Source: an uncultured Flavobacteriales bacterium
GTDB taxonomy: Bacteria > Bacteroidota > Bacteroidia > Flavobacteriales_G > Salibacteraceae
Length of the DNA: 64,000 bases
NCBI GenBank assembly: GCA_905479105.1
Contig: CAJQLE010000001.1
Coordinates: 609,628 to 673,627, forward strand
Direction: 5' to 3'
Within the stretch, counting starts at the first letter, position 1; every line of letters starts with the position of its first letter. Made by a program: the position numbers and the translations under genes. Below the pieces are notes generated by a model. That model had not been told where the DNA came from, ran no database searches, and worked only from the letters and a program-made list of their open reading frames with translations. Of the stretch, positions 28,659 to 37,932 are shown piece after piece.

Positions 28659-28666
28659 TATCTTTG
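28659..28666 (+). promoter_or_regulatory. -7 promoter element for the DUF4175-mnmG operon
   Basis: TATCTTTG matches TAnnTTTG and ends 9 bases before the ATG at 28676. It covers the alternative TTG start at 28664, so it selects the ATG and predicts a very short leader. Confidence 0.5.
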
Positions 28667-28675
28667 AATGAATCA

Positions 28676-31600
28676 ATGGATGGGTTAGTCAAACTAAAGC
28701 AGAATATTCACGCCTATTTGAAGCGTGTTTACCTAAGTCAGATTATTAGTGGTTTACTAATAACAACAGGCCTTTTAGGTCTTTTGTGGGTGGTGTTTTC
28801 TTTGTTGGAATATGTTTTTCGCTTTGGCTCTGATGTAAGAATGATTCTTTTCTATGGCTTTGCGTTTATAGCTATTGGTTTGGTTGTTATTCAAATTGGA
28901 ATTCCTGCGCTGAGATATTTTGGTGTATTAGCACAGAAAAACTCCAGTGAAGCAGCGGATGATATTGGCCGTAAGATTGCTTCAATTGAAGATCGATTGA
29001 AGAATATTTTGAGTCTTGAGGCTACATTAAAACAGAAGGAGAATGCGCTTGCCAAAGCGGGTCTTTTGCAGAAGGCTGAACAATTGAGTGGGTTTAGATT
29101 TTCTGATGCTGTTGAGCTTAAATCAAGCTTTAGATGGATTGGCCTAACATTAATTCCAATGCTGTTTGCCGTCTTTATTTTTATGTGGGATAGCAGTATA
29201 TTATCAGATAGTACTTCTCGAATTTTTGGTTACAGTCAAAGCTTTATTCCTCCAGCACCTTTTTCCTTTGAGATAAAAAATGGTAGTTTAGAAGTTGCAG
29301 AGGGAGCCTCTTTTGAGTTGGAAGTGCAGACAAAGGGGAATGTAATACCAAACAATGTTTTCTTGGTTGTTGATGGAACTGAATTTCGTATGAAACCCAT
29401 TTCAATGGGTGTATTTGTTTTTGAGTTTAATAATGTGCGAAATGACAAACAGTTTCAGTTGCGAGGTGCTTCGGTTTATTCTCAGGACTTTACATTGTTA
29501 GCAATTCCTAAGCCAAAGCTTTTAAGAAATGAGGCTTATTTAAACTTTCCTGAGTACACCAAAAAATCAAATGAAACCGTTGTAAATAGGACTAAACTAG
29601 TTATACCAGAGGGTACTCAGATAAAGTGGAAATTTGATATAAAGAATTCAAATACTCGAGTAGTTACTGTTGACTCCTTGCGGGTAGAAGGTCTTGGGGA
29701 TGAAAATACACTACTGATAGATCAAAGGTTTATGAATTCAGCACTTTTGAAAATAGGTTTGAAGAACGATAAGGGACTTATTGATACAGGGCAAGTCGTT
29801 ATAAGCGTTATCCGTGACGCAAATCCTTTGATAACGGTTGAGGAGCGTCTAGACACATCCGCAGGCAACTTTTATTTCCAGGGTAGGTTGAGTGATGATT
29901 ATGGAATCACTGAACTAAATTTTATATCTAAGATTGGTGGAGTTGTTGTTTTTAATGAAAGCCTGCCCTACAATGCTGAGATGCTTGATCAAGGATTTTC
30001 ATTTGCATGGAATCCAGACTCTTTGATCAATGAACCGGGGGAAGAGTTGATCTATTATTTTGAGGTATGGGATAATGATGGTGTAAATGGCTCGAAATCC
30101 AGTCGTTCAAGAACATGGTCTTTAAAAGTCCCATCTCTTGAAGAGTTGAATGAAGAAAGCAGTGAAAGAGCCTCTAAAACGAAATCTGCATTATCTGAAT
30201 CATCTTCTGATCTGGATAAGATGAAAAAGGAACTGGAAGATCTTCGGAAGGATTTATTGGATAAGAAGAAACCTGATTGGCAAGATCGTGAGGCGCTCAA
30301 GGAGATGCTTGACAGGCAGAAGAAAATGATGGAGAACTTGGAGCGGAAAGCTCAGGAACAAAGAATACAGGAGCGTCAAAATGAAAAATTTAATCGGTAC
30401 TCGGAAGAGTTGATGCAAAAGCAAGAGATGATTCAGGAGATGTTTGAAAAGCTTTTTGATGATGAGTTTAAGGAGAAATACGAGGAAATGAATCGTTTGT
30501 TGGAAGAGATGAATAAGACTGATATGCTTGAGAAACTTGAGCAGATGGATTTAAATAATGAGCAGCTCGAAAAGGAATTGGACCGAACGTTGGAATTATT
30601 CAAGCAATTGGAATTTGAGAAAAAAGTTGAAGAGAATATTGAGCGGTTGGATGAGCTAATCAAGGATCAGTCTGACTTAAAAGATAAAACCGAAAACAAA
30701 GACCTTTCAAAAGAAGAATTGGCAAAAGATCAGGAGGAGTTAAATGAGCGAGCTGAAAAGCTTCAAGAAGAACTCCAGAACATGGAAGACTTGAATCAAT
30801 CCCTTGAGGAGCCAAATTCACTGCCGGAAACGGAAGAATTAGCAGAAGGTGCCAATGAGGATATGGATGAAGCAAAGGAGGAATTGGATAAGGGTAATGA
30901 AGGGAAGGCATCAACAAAGCAAGGAGAGGCAAGGGATAAAATGGAGCAAATGAAGGAGGCTTTGACTTCTTTTCAGGAAGAACAGGCGCAAGGTCGGGAA
31001 GCCGAGAACTTGGAGGATATGAGACAGTTGCTTGAGAATATTTTGGATTTGTCTATTTCTCAAGAACAAGTCATGCAAGATTTGAAACCAGTGAAAGGTA
31101 GTGACCCGAAGTTTGTTGAGCTTACAAAGAGTCAAAAAAACTTGGTGGACGACACGAAGGTTGTCGAGGACTCTTTGCTGGCCTTAAGTAAACGCGTACC
31201 ACAGATTGGAAAAGTCATCAATGATGAAATGACAGCGGTTAAGTATAGCATGGCGAAGTCGTTAAGCCACATGAGTGATCAGCCGCCCAATAGAGAAGAT
31301 CAATATAAAGCGATGACTCTAGAAAGACAGCAGTATGCTATGACGTCTCTCAATAATTTGGCATTGCTTTTTGATGAGATCATTCAAAACATGCAAAAAC
31401 AAATGGCACCCATGACTAAAGGGAATGGTAAGTGTGATAAACCAGGAAGTGGGAAAGGCGGTAAGCCTTCTGCTTCGGATATGAAAAAGATGCAAGAGAG
31501 TTTGAATAAACAATTAGAGGCATTAAAGAAAGCACTAGAAAAGGGTGAAAACCCTAATGGAAAAAAGCCAGGACAAAAACCGGGTCAGGAAAACGGAGCT

Positions 31601-32056
31601 AGTGGGCAAGGGGGCCTTGGGGGAGGATTGAGTAAAGAAATTGCTCAAATGGCTGCGCAACAAGCAGCGATGAGAAAGCAAATAAGGGAAATGAGTGAGT
31701 CTCTGAATGGAAATGGTGGTGGTTCAGGTAAGGATTTAAAAGAGATCGAAAAGATGATGGAACAAACAGAAGAGGATATTCTGTTTCAGAAAATATCATC
31801 AGAGACAATGAAGCGTCAACAGGATATAATGACGAAGCTTTTGGAGTCAGAAAAGGCTGATCGCGAGAGAGAATACGAGCAAAGGCGTGAGTCAAAAAGT
31901 CCCGTGACTGATTTTGTTATCCCTGAAGAAATTTGGAATAAATTTGAATTGGAGAAAAAGTCAGAGTTGGAATTGTATAAGACAATGCCACCTTCTTTGA
32001 AATCTTTTTATAGAAATGAAGTAAACCGCTACTTTAGTAACTTTCAAACGAACTAG
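28676..32056 (+). CDS. DUF4175 family large membrane coiled-coil protein
   Basis: A 1126-residue protein. Two hydrophobic helices (about 25-50 and 55-80) and a third near 165-185 anchor it; a beta-rich segment (about 195-480) with repeated Ig-like strands follows. Residues about 490-770 form a very long charged coiled coil (runs of E, K, Q, M such as EELNERAEKLQEEL). A Gly/Lys-rich linker (about 920-1000) and another helical part close the protein. This matches the Bacteroidota DUF4175 family; the function is unknown, and a periplasmic scaffold is only inference. The TTG of the next gene directly follows its stop codon. Start by the -7 element and family N-terminus. Confidence 0.82.
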   Translation: MDGLVKLKQNIHAYLKRVYLSQIISGLLITTGLLGLLWVVFSLLEYVFRFGSDVRMILFYGFAFIAIGLVVIQIGIPALRYFGVLAQKNSSEAADDIGRKIASIEDRLKNILSLEATLKQKENALAKAGLLQKAEQLSGFRFSDAVELKSSFRWIGLTLIPMLFAVFIFMWDSSILSDSTSRIFGYSQSFIPPAPFSFEIKNGSLEVAEGASFELEVQTKGNVIPNNVFLVVDGTEFRMKPISMGVFVFEFNNVRNDKQFQLRGASVYSQDFTLLAIPKPKLLRNEAYLNFPEYTKKSNETVVNRTKLVIPEGTQIKWKFDIKNSNTRVVTVDSLRVEGLGDENTLLIDQRFMNSALLKIGLKNDKGLIDTGQVVISVIRDANPLITVEERLDTSAGNFYFQGRLSDDYGITELNFISKIGGVVVFNESLPYNAEMLDQGFSFAWNPDSLINEPGEELIYYFEVWDNDGVNGSKSSRSRTWSLKVPSLEELNEESSERASKTKSALSESSSDLDKMKKELEDLRKDLLDKKKPDWQDREALKEMLDRQKKMMENLERKAQEQRIQERQNEKFNRYSEELMQKQEMIQEMFEKLFDDEFKEKYEEMNRLLEEMNKTDMLEKLEQMDLNNEQLEKELDRTLELFKQLEFEKKVEENIERLDELIKDQSDLKDKTENKDLSKEELAKDQEELNERAEKLQEELQNMEDLNQSLEEPNSLPETEELAEGANEDMDEAKEELDKGNEGKASTKQGEARDKMEQMKEALTSFQEEQAQGREAENLEDMRQLLENILDLSISQEQVMQDLKPVKGSDPKFVELTKSQKNLVDDTKVVEDSLLALSKRVPQIGKVINDEMTAVKYSMAKSLSHMSDQPPNREDQYKAMTLERQQYAMTSLNNLALLFDEIIQNMQKQMAPMTKGNGKCDKPGSGKGGKPSASDMKKMQESLNKQLEALKKALEKGENPNGKKPGQKPGQENGASGQGGLGGGLSKEIAQMAAQQAAMRKQIREMSESLNGNGGGSGKDLKEIEKMMEQTEEDILFQKISSETMKRQQDIMTKLLESEKADREREYEQRRESKSPVTDFVIPEEIWNKFELEKKSELELYKTMPPSLKSFYRNEVNRYFSNFQTN

Positions 32057-32482
32057 TTGAGTACAAAACTTTCAATAGAGATTATGGCGTCCATTGAGGA
32101 ATTGTCTAAAGTAGAAAATGCTATAGATAAGCTATATGAGGATGGAGGTTTGACGGATGTTAATTACGGTAATGTGATTGTGGCGTCAACTGAAGCCGTT
32201 CTGAACGCTATGAATCATGGGGCTACTAAGGATTCTGATCAAAAAGTGTTGTTTGAGATTGAAATTACCGAAAAGGAAATTATCGTTGAGGTGTCAGATT
32301 CTGGAGAAGGGTTTGACTTTTTGAATTTACCCGATCCAACTGATCCAACGAACATTGAGAAAGGTAGTGGAAGAGGAATTTTCATTATGAAGAATTTGTC
32401 TGATAGCCTGGAGTATGAAAATAATGGCTCTAAGGTTGTGATGAAATTCTCATCAGACACTCCAGTTTCCTTAGAGGCGTAA
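32057..32482 (+). CDS. RsbW/SpoIIAB-like HATPase (anti-sigma regulatory factor type)
   Basis: A 141-residue GHKL ATP-binding protein. The N box is ASTEAVLNAMNHG, the G1 box VSDSGEGFDF and the G2 box GSGRGIFIMKNL. This is the RsbW/SpoIIAB serine-kinase class, which binds sigma factors or STAS partners in other phyla. No STAS protein or PP2C phosphatase is adjacent. The TTG start abuts the upstream stop (TAG TTG); an in-frame ATG at 32084 would remove the first strand, so TTG is preferred. Confidence 0.82.
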   Translation: MSTKLSIEIMASIEELSKVENAIDKLYEDGGLTDVNYGNVIVASTEAVLNAMNHGATKDSDQKVLFEIEITEKEIIVEVSDSGEGFDFLNLPDPTDPTNIEKGSGRGIFIMKNLSDSLEYENNGSKVVMKFSSDTPVSLEA

Positions 32483-32494
32483 TTTTGCGTCCTC

Positions 32495-32941
32495 ATGAAG
32501 GATTATCCAATTGAAATATTTAATGAAGGAAGTTTAAAATTTGAGGAAGGAACGATTCTTCAAATTGCTGATTTTGTTCGCTCATCCATCAATACTGATT
32601 TCGAAGTATTTATAGGGTGGTTGAATATAATAATTCTGAAGACAGATGAACATACATTGTTGAATGTTAGGCATTTAGGTCATGATTACCCTACTGACAT
32701 TCTTACTTTTGAATACGATGAAGAAGTTGTAATGAATGGCGAGATCTATATTAATGAGGAGGTGATGGTGGAAAATGCTTTGGAATTTGGCGTAGAGGTT
32801 GATAATGAGTTGGTAAGGTTAATAGTTCATGGTGTTCTTCACTTGGCAGGTCTAGATGATCACACTGTCGAAGAGAAGAATTTTATGACGCGGAATGAGG
32901 AGAAATATTTAAAATTAATTGGGACTAAAGGTTTCATGTGA
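32495..32941 (+). CDS. ybeY: Endoribonuclease YbeY (rRNA maturation factor)
   Basis: A single-strand endoribonuclease involved in 16S rRNA 3' maturation and ribosome quality control. The 148-residue protein has the metal-binding motif HGVLHLAGLDDH, which gives the three zinc histidines, and the preceding HLGHDYPTDILTF. It sits 12 bases after the RsbW-like gene and its stop lies within a parS-like sequence just before mnmG. Confidence 0.94.
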   Translation: MKDYPIEIFNEGSLKFEEGTILQIADFVRSSINTDFEVFIGWLNIIILKTDEHTLLNVRHLGHDYPTDILTFEYDEEVVMNGEIYINEEVMVENALEFGVEVDNELVRLIVHGVLHLAGLDDHTVEEKNFMTRNEEKYLKLIGTKGFM

Positions 32942-32945
32942 AACA
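32931..32945 (-). other. parS-like palindromic site, copy 1 (5' end of mnmG)
   Basis: Read on the minus strand this is TGTTTCACATGAAAC. Against the ParB-binding consensus TGTTNCACGTGAAACA it differs at the central G and at the final base (C at 32930). The same 15 bases occur in the opposite orientation at the 3' end of mnmG. On the plus strand the site contains the ybeY stop and the first base of the mnmG start codon. Confidence 0.45.
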
Positions 32946-34840
32946 TGGAGAAGGAGAATTTTGATGTTATAGTAGTTGGCGCTGGACATGCTGGTTGCGA
33001 AGCGGCAGCAGCGGCCGCGAATATGGGGTCCAAGACATTGTTGATTACGATGGACATGACAAAGTTTGCTCAGATGTCGTGCAATCCTGCTATGGGAGGT
33101 GTGGCAAAGGGTCAAATGGTGAGGGAGATTGATGCTTTAGGCGGTTATTCAGGCCTAGTTAGTGATTATAGCTCGGTTCAGTTTAGGATGCTTAACAGGT
33201 CTAAAGGCCCGGCAATGTGGAGTCCACGCACTCAGAATGATCGTGCTCTATTTACCACGCGATGGCGAGAGATGCTTGAAGATACTCCTAATCTTTTTTT
33301 CTGGCAGGATTCGGTGTCCTCTCTCATTATTGAGGGAGATAGGCTAAGAGGTGTCAGTACGACACTAGGTTTGAGGTTTGTGAGTAAGAGTGTTATACTC
33401 ACGTCTGGAACGTTTATGAATGGCCTTATACATGTTGGTTCAAAGATGTTGGGTGGAGGTCGAATGGGAGAAAAGGCCTCAACGGGTATCACAGAGCAAC
33501 TTGTCTCTTTGGGCTTTGAGAACGGAAGGATGAAGACGGGCACACCACCTAGAATAGATGGAAGATCTCTTGATTATTCGAAGATGGAGGTTCAGCCTGG
33601 AGATAATGATCCTTTTAAGTTTTCTTTTTTGGGAACTAGCAAGCTGAAAAATCAGTTGTCATGTCATGTTACGTATACCAATAGTGCTGTTCATGAGGTA
33701 GTAGGAGACAGTATCAATCTGTCTCCAATGTATAATGGTCAAATTGATTCTGTTGGACCGAGATATTGTCCTTCAATTGAGGATAAAATACATCGTTTTG
33801 CGGATAAGGATCGACATCAGATTTTTGTAGAACCAGAAGGATGGAATACGCATGAAGTTTATGTCAATGGGTTTTCGACTTCTTTACCACTGGATGTCCA
33901 ATACAAAGCCATAAGGTTGATACCAGGATTCGAAAGCGCACTTATGTTCAGGCCAGGATATGCTATTGAGTATGATTATTTTCCTCCGACACAACTCAAG
34001 CTTACCTTAGAGACAAAGATTGTCGATGGCTTGTTTTTTGCCGGTCAGATTAATGGTACAACAGGATATGAAGAGGCAGCGGCTCAAGGTTTATTAGCAG
34101 GTATGAATGCACACTTAAAGGTCAAGGAAAAGGATCCATTTATACTTGGAAGGAAAGACGCCTATATAGGAGTTTTGATAGACGATTTGATAACTAAGGG
34201 TACGGATGAACCATATCGAATGTTTACCTCTAGAGCAGAATATCGGATTTCGCTGAGGCAAGATAGTGCGGCTGAAAGGCTGACACAAAAGTCATACGAA
34301 CTTGGTTTGGCAAGTGAAAAGCGAGTAAGAGATTTGGATAAATTTCTTGATCAAAGAAAGCGTGTTTTTAAAGCCATGAGCAAGGCAAGTTTGACTGCAA
34401 ATGAAGCGAATGGATTTTTAGTGTCAAAGGAATCTGCTCCGCTAGAACAAACCGTGAAGGTTTCTTCTGTGATTACAAGGCCAAATATTCATGCAATTGA
34501 ATTACTTGACTTGAGTAGTCATTACAATGACTTAATTGGTAAGGAGCGAATTGGAAGAGAAGTGATTGAATCTGCGGAGATATTATTGAAGTACAAAGGA
34601 TATATTGAGCGCGAGAATGAGATGGCTTCTAAAATGCTTTCTTTGGATAAAATGAAGATTCCTGTCGAGTTTGGTTATATGATGCAAGAATCAATGTCGA
34701 TTGAGTCAAGGCAGAAACTTGATAGGATTAGGCCTTTGAATCTTGGTCAAGCAAGCCGTGTGCCTGGGGTGAAGCCATCTGATATTTCTGTGTTGATGGT
34801 GGCCTTAAATCGGAATGTTTCACATGAAACAACAGAATAG
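32945..34840 (+). CDS. mnmG: tRNA uridine-5-carboxymethylaminomethyl modification enzyme MnmG
   Basis: With MnmE it installs the cmnm5 group on wobble uridine of several tRNAs. The 631-residue FAD protein has the dinucleotide fold [48 protein letters not shown] and DYFPPTQL, and a C-terminal helical domain ending [16 protein letters not shown]. The terminal residues NVSHETTE are encoded by the second parS-like site. It closes the DUF4175-rsbW-ybeY-mnmG unit. Confidence 0.96.
   Translation: MEKENFDVIVVGAGHAGCEAAAAAANMGSKTLLITMDMTKFAQMSCNPAMGGVAKGQMVREIDALGGYSGLVSDYSSVQFRMLNRSKGPAMWSPRTQNDRALFTTRWREMLEDTPNLFFWQDSVSSLIIEGDRLRGVSTTLGLRFVSKSVILTSGTFMNGLIHVGSKMLGGGRMGEKASTGITEQLVSLGFENGRMKTGTPPRIDGRSLDYSKMEVQPGDNDPFKFSFLGTSKLKNQLSCHVTYTNSAVHEVVGDSINLSPMYNGQIDSVGPRYCPSIEDKIHRFADKDRHQIFVEPEGWNTHEVYVNGFSTSLPLDVQYKAIRLIPGFESALMFRPGYAIEYDYFPPTQLKLTLETKIVDGLFFAGQINGTTGYEEAAAQGLLAGMNAHLKVKEKDPFILGRKDAYIGVLIDDLITKGTDEPYRMFTSRAEYRISLRQDSAAERLTQKSYELGLASEKRVRDLDKFLDQRKRVFKAMSKASLTANEANGFLVSKESAPLEQTVKVSSVITRPNIHAIELLDLSSHYNDLIGKERIGREVIESAEILLKYKGYIERENEMASKMLSLDKMKIPVEFGYMMQESMSIESRQKLDRIRPLNLGQASRVPGVKPSDISVLMVALNRNVSHETTE
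34816..34831 (+). other. parS-like palindromic site, copy 2 (3' end of mnmG)
   Basis: TGTTTCACATGAAACA matches the 16-base parS consensus TGTTNCACGTGAAACA at every base but one (A for the central G). The antisense reading gives FHVKH, which resembles the MFHVKH start that parS imposes on rsmG/gidB genes in other bacteria. It is inverted relative to copy 1. Confidence 0.5.
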
Positions 34841-34985
34841 GCCCCCTAATCCTTTTCGGGTGTGATTTGATGTCGGCACCTAGGGGAGGGGGAGATATTG
34901 CATTAGAATTAAATTTCATAATACATTGAGAAACAGGGAGTTAAAATTGGAGGGCAATATTTGGCCCGTGATTCGTTTTTGTGAG

Positions 34986-37271
34986 ATGAAAAACTTCATT
35001 TTGGTTTTGCTACTTATATGTGGAGGTTCATTGCTAGCTCAAACAAGTGTTGGTTCGTGGAGATCACATTTGCCGAAGAGTAATTTTACGATGATCGAAC
35101 ATCTTGACTCTAAAATCTTTGGAGCCAATAGATATGGTTTGGTTGTTTATGATAGGTCGGACGAATCCATACAAGACCTTTCTAAAATCAATCACCTTTC
35201 CCAAACAGGCATCTCCTCGTTTAGATGCTCTGACTTAAATGGAATGTGCATTGTTGGTTATCAAGATGGAAGTTTGGATATAATAGATGTCAGAAATAAC
35301 GTGACCAATCAGCCAGCTATTGCTAATGCTGCAATTGTTGGTGACAAAGTTATAAATGATATAATTTTTGAAGATCAGACAGCCTTAATATTAACTGGCG
35401 TAGGTGCTGTGCGCATGGAATTGAGCTCCTTGAATATTCTAGAGTATAGTCTTATAAATATTGACGGTCAGAATACAGGAATGGACGAGGGGGTTGTTTT
35501 TAATAATGACCTTTATTTCTCCAACGAGTTAGGTGTGTTTAAAAGCTCAATGAGCGAATTGTTTTTGTCTCCTAGTCCTGAGCTTCTTCAATTTGACCGT
35601 AAGCTTGAAAATATTTCTAATTTCTTTAGCATCGAAGGAGATCTATATCTTCTTTATGCTAATCCAATAGACAATAATGATACAATCTTTCAACTGGTCA
35701 ATAATCAGTTTGTTGCGCAAACAGAATTGGCAAATACAGAGATGCGTTACATTGATGTGAGTGATGATTTTATTCTTGTTACTAGGCGTGATAGATATGA
35801 ATTGTTAGATCACGAGTTTAATCAATTAGGTATTATTGATGAATACTTCTATAACTCTGGAGTAGACGCGGTAAAGGCGTCATTTTATTCTGGTGGAGAT
35901 AGCATTATTATTGCTGATCGCAGTTATGGCGGAGTTTTGAGTAGTTTTTCTGATTCGGAAAATGCGGTTGTTTTTGGTTTGTCCTCACCAAGCAGAGGCG
36001 CGATTAGTGAGTTGCGCGAAATAGACAATGTGATATATGGTTTGACAGGCGGGAACAGCGCAACATTTAACACTCCCTTTTTATTCAGGTATGATAATGA
36101 GCAAGGTTGGTCTTCTAAGCTGCTGTTGTATCCGCAAAACGACAATGCCAATAATCCGGTTGACATAGCTTTAATTGATGATAAAAAATATGTCACATTA
36201 GATAGAAGTGGGTTGATGATTCTAGATTCGAATAATGACCTTTTGGAGTATTACAGTGATTCGACTAATCAAATCGGAGATGCAGTTGATGGCTACTATG
36301 GTATTAGAGGAATTGAAAAGGATGATGAAGATAACCTTTGGATGTTAAACAGTGTGAGTAACAGCACACTGAGTTTGCTGGATATTGAGGGAAATTGGTA
36401 CGGAGTAGCCTTGCCAGAATTTACCCGTCCGATTGTGTTTAATTTGTTGAGGTTGTCCAACGGATACTTAGTATTTTCATTGAAGGAGTCTGGAATTGTG
36501 ATCTATGACCCAGGGGACACCCCAACTGACTTTGCAGACGATCAGTATAAAATTATCAATTCAAATCCTGCTGAAGGAAGCCTGCCAAATAACAATGTAA
36601 ACTGTTTTGCTGAAGACCGGGACGGTGAATTATGGATTGGAACGGACGAAGGGATAGGAATAATCTATAATCCTTCAAGTGTTTTTGAGGGAAATTTTGA
36701 AGGTGTTCAGCGAGTAATAGTTAATCAAGACGGATACAATGGATATTTATTTGAAACGGATGCGGTCATGTCCATAGCCGTTGATGGCGCTAATAGAAAG
36801 TGGGTTGCTCCAAACGGAGCAGGACTGTTTTTAATTTCTGCAGATGGACAAGAGGAAATTGTGAGATTTACTCAATCAGAAAGCCCACTTCTCAGCGATG
36901 TGGTGACAGACTTAGCGATTATACCTAAAACAGGAGAATTATTTATTGCTACTGAAAACGGGTTACTTTCTTATCAACCTGATGCCTCTGAGCCTCAAGA
37001 GGCTTTGGACGAAATTAAGGTTGTTCCAAATCCTGTTAAGCCAGGGTATTCTGGGCCCATTACCTTCACTAACCTTACAGCTGATGCTCCGGTTCGCATA
37101 ACTGATGCTGCCGGAAATTTGATATTTGAGACCGTAAGCCAGGGAGGAACTGCAATTTGGAATGGAAAGAATCGGAACGGAGAAAAAGTAAGCACAGGTG
37201 TCTATTTGGTTTTCGCTGCATCTCGCGATGGATCTGGAGGAGCAATAGCCAAGATTATGATTTTGAACTAA
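34986..37271 (+). CDS. porZ: Type IX secretion system protein PorZ
   Basis: Part of the T9SS attachment complex at the cell surface, involved in handing anionic LPS to the sortase machinery. The 761-residue protein has a signal peptide (MKNFILVLLLICGGSLLAQ) followed by SVGSWRSHLP, the strong PorZ N-terminal signature. Two beta-propeller regions (about 25-650), with two-component-regulator-like blades such as GELWIGTDEGIGI, precede a C-terminal T9SS-type domain (VVPNPVKPGYSGPITF, then GVYLVFAA). The start at 34986 is chosen for the signal peptide. recO follows 5 bases after its stop, as in many Bacteroidota. Confidence 0.92.
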   Translation: MKNFILVLLLICGGSLLAQTSVGSWRSHLPKSNFTMIEHLDSKIFGANRYGLVVYDRSDESIQDLSKINHLSQTGISSFRCSDLNGMCIVGYQDGSLDIIDVRNNVTNQPAIANAAIVGDKVINDIIFEDQTALILTGVGAVRMELSSLNILEYSLINIDGQNTGMDEGVVFNNDLYFSNELGVFKSSMSELFLSPSPELLQFDRKLENISNFFSIEGDLYLLYANPIDNNDTIFQLVNNQFVAQTELANTEMRYIDVSDDFILVTRRDRYELLDHEFNQLGIIDEYFYNSGVDAVKASFYSGGDSIIIADRSYGGVLSSFSDSENAVVFGLSSPSRGAISELREIDNVIYGLTGGNSATFNTPFLFRYDNEQGWSSKLLLYPQNDNANNPVDIALIDDKKYVTLDRSGLMILDSNNDLLEYYSDSTNQIGDAVDGYYGIRGIEKDDEDNLWMLNSVSNSTLSLLDIEGNWYGVALPEFTRPIVFNLLRLSNGYLVFSLKESGIVIYDPGDTPTDFADDQYKIINSNPAEGSLPNNNVNCFAEDRDGELWIGTDEGIGIIYNPSSVFEGNFEGVQRVIVNQDGYNGYLFETDAVMSIAVDGANRKWVAPNGAGLFLISADGQEEIVRFTQSESPLLSDVVTDLAIIPKTGELFIATENGLLSYQPDASEPQEALDEIKVVPNPVKPGYSGPITFTNLTADAPVRITDAAGNLIFETVSQGGTAIWNGKNRNGEKVSTGVYLVFAASRDGSGGAIAKIMILN

Positions 37272-37276
37272 ATCAA

Positions 37277-37903
37277 ATGCTAAAGGACAAGGGTCTTGTA
37301 TTGCGCGTTATTCCTTACTCCGATTCGGCACGTATTTACCAGTGTTTCACATTAGATAATGGTCTGATTTCACTTTTTGGAAGAGTGGCTAAGTCTAAAG
37401 GATTGATGAGGCTTCAAACTGGTAGCTTCATTGTTTTTAGCGCTAAACAAAAGCCAAACACATCCTTGTATACACTCACAGACGTGGGTTGGGACCCCAG
37501 TGTCCCCACAGACAGGCCAAATGGTCAGGAATCTGCGCTTTGGATGTTCACCTTAGAATTAATGCAAAAATCATTAAAAGAGCAGCTCGCGATTCCACAG
37601 CTCTTTCATCGCCTAGCGGCATATTACGCCTATTTAACGCAAGGAGAGCTTAGTCTTAATCCATTAATCCCTCTCGTTATAGTTTCGCATGATTTAGGGG
37701 TCTGTGATTCCCAAATGGTAATTAAAATGGCTGATGATAGTTCCGTTAGCCAGCTCATAAGATTGGGAATAGGAGAAGTAGGCTCCAGTCGAAAGAAAAC
37801 CGATTCATTCCAATCTAAAGATGTTTTCAATGTTGAGTTAGAGCGGTTCCAGCAGCACTTTGGAATTACCCAAGTAGAGTCAATATATTTATTAGACAGC
37901 TAA
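37277..37903 (+). CDS. recO: DNA repair protein RecO
   Basis: Loads RecA with RecR during gap repair. The 208-residue protein starts MLKDKGLVLRVIPYSDSARIYQCFT, the OB-fold N-terminus of RecO, followed by GRVAKSKG. It is shorter than many RecO proteins (about 240) and has only two cysteines, so the C-terminal four-Cys zinc finger of other RecO proteins is absent. The ATG lies 5 bases after porZ. Confidence 0.88.
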   Translation: MLKDKGLVLRVIPYSDSARIYQCFTLDNGLISLFGRVAKSKGLMRLQTGSFIVFSAKQKPNTSLYTLTDVGWDPSVPTDRPNGQESALWMFTLELMQKSLKEQLAIPQLFHRLAAYYAYLTQGELSLNPLIPLVIVSHDLGVCDSQMVIKMADDSSVSQLIRLGIGEVGSSRKKTDSFQSKDVFNVELERFQQHFGITQVESIYLLDS

Positions 37904-37932
37904 AGGAACTACCTTAGCTTGGATTGATTCGC

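Noticed and set aside
34841-34985. Possible hairpin CCCCTA...TAGGGG after mnmG
   Set aside because: The arms are only 6 bp with a loop over 30 bases, and no T tract follows, so it does not support a terminator. I see nothing else in the gap.
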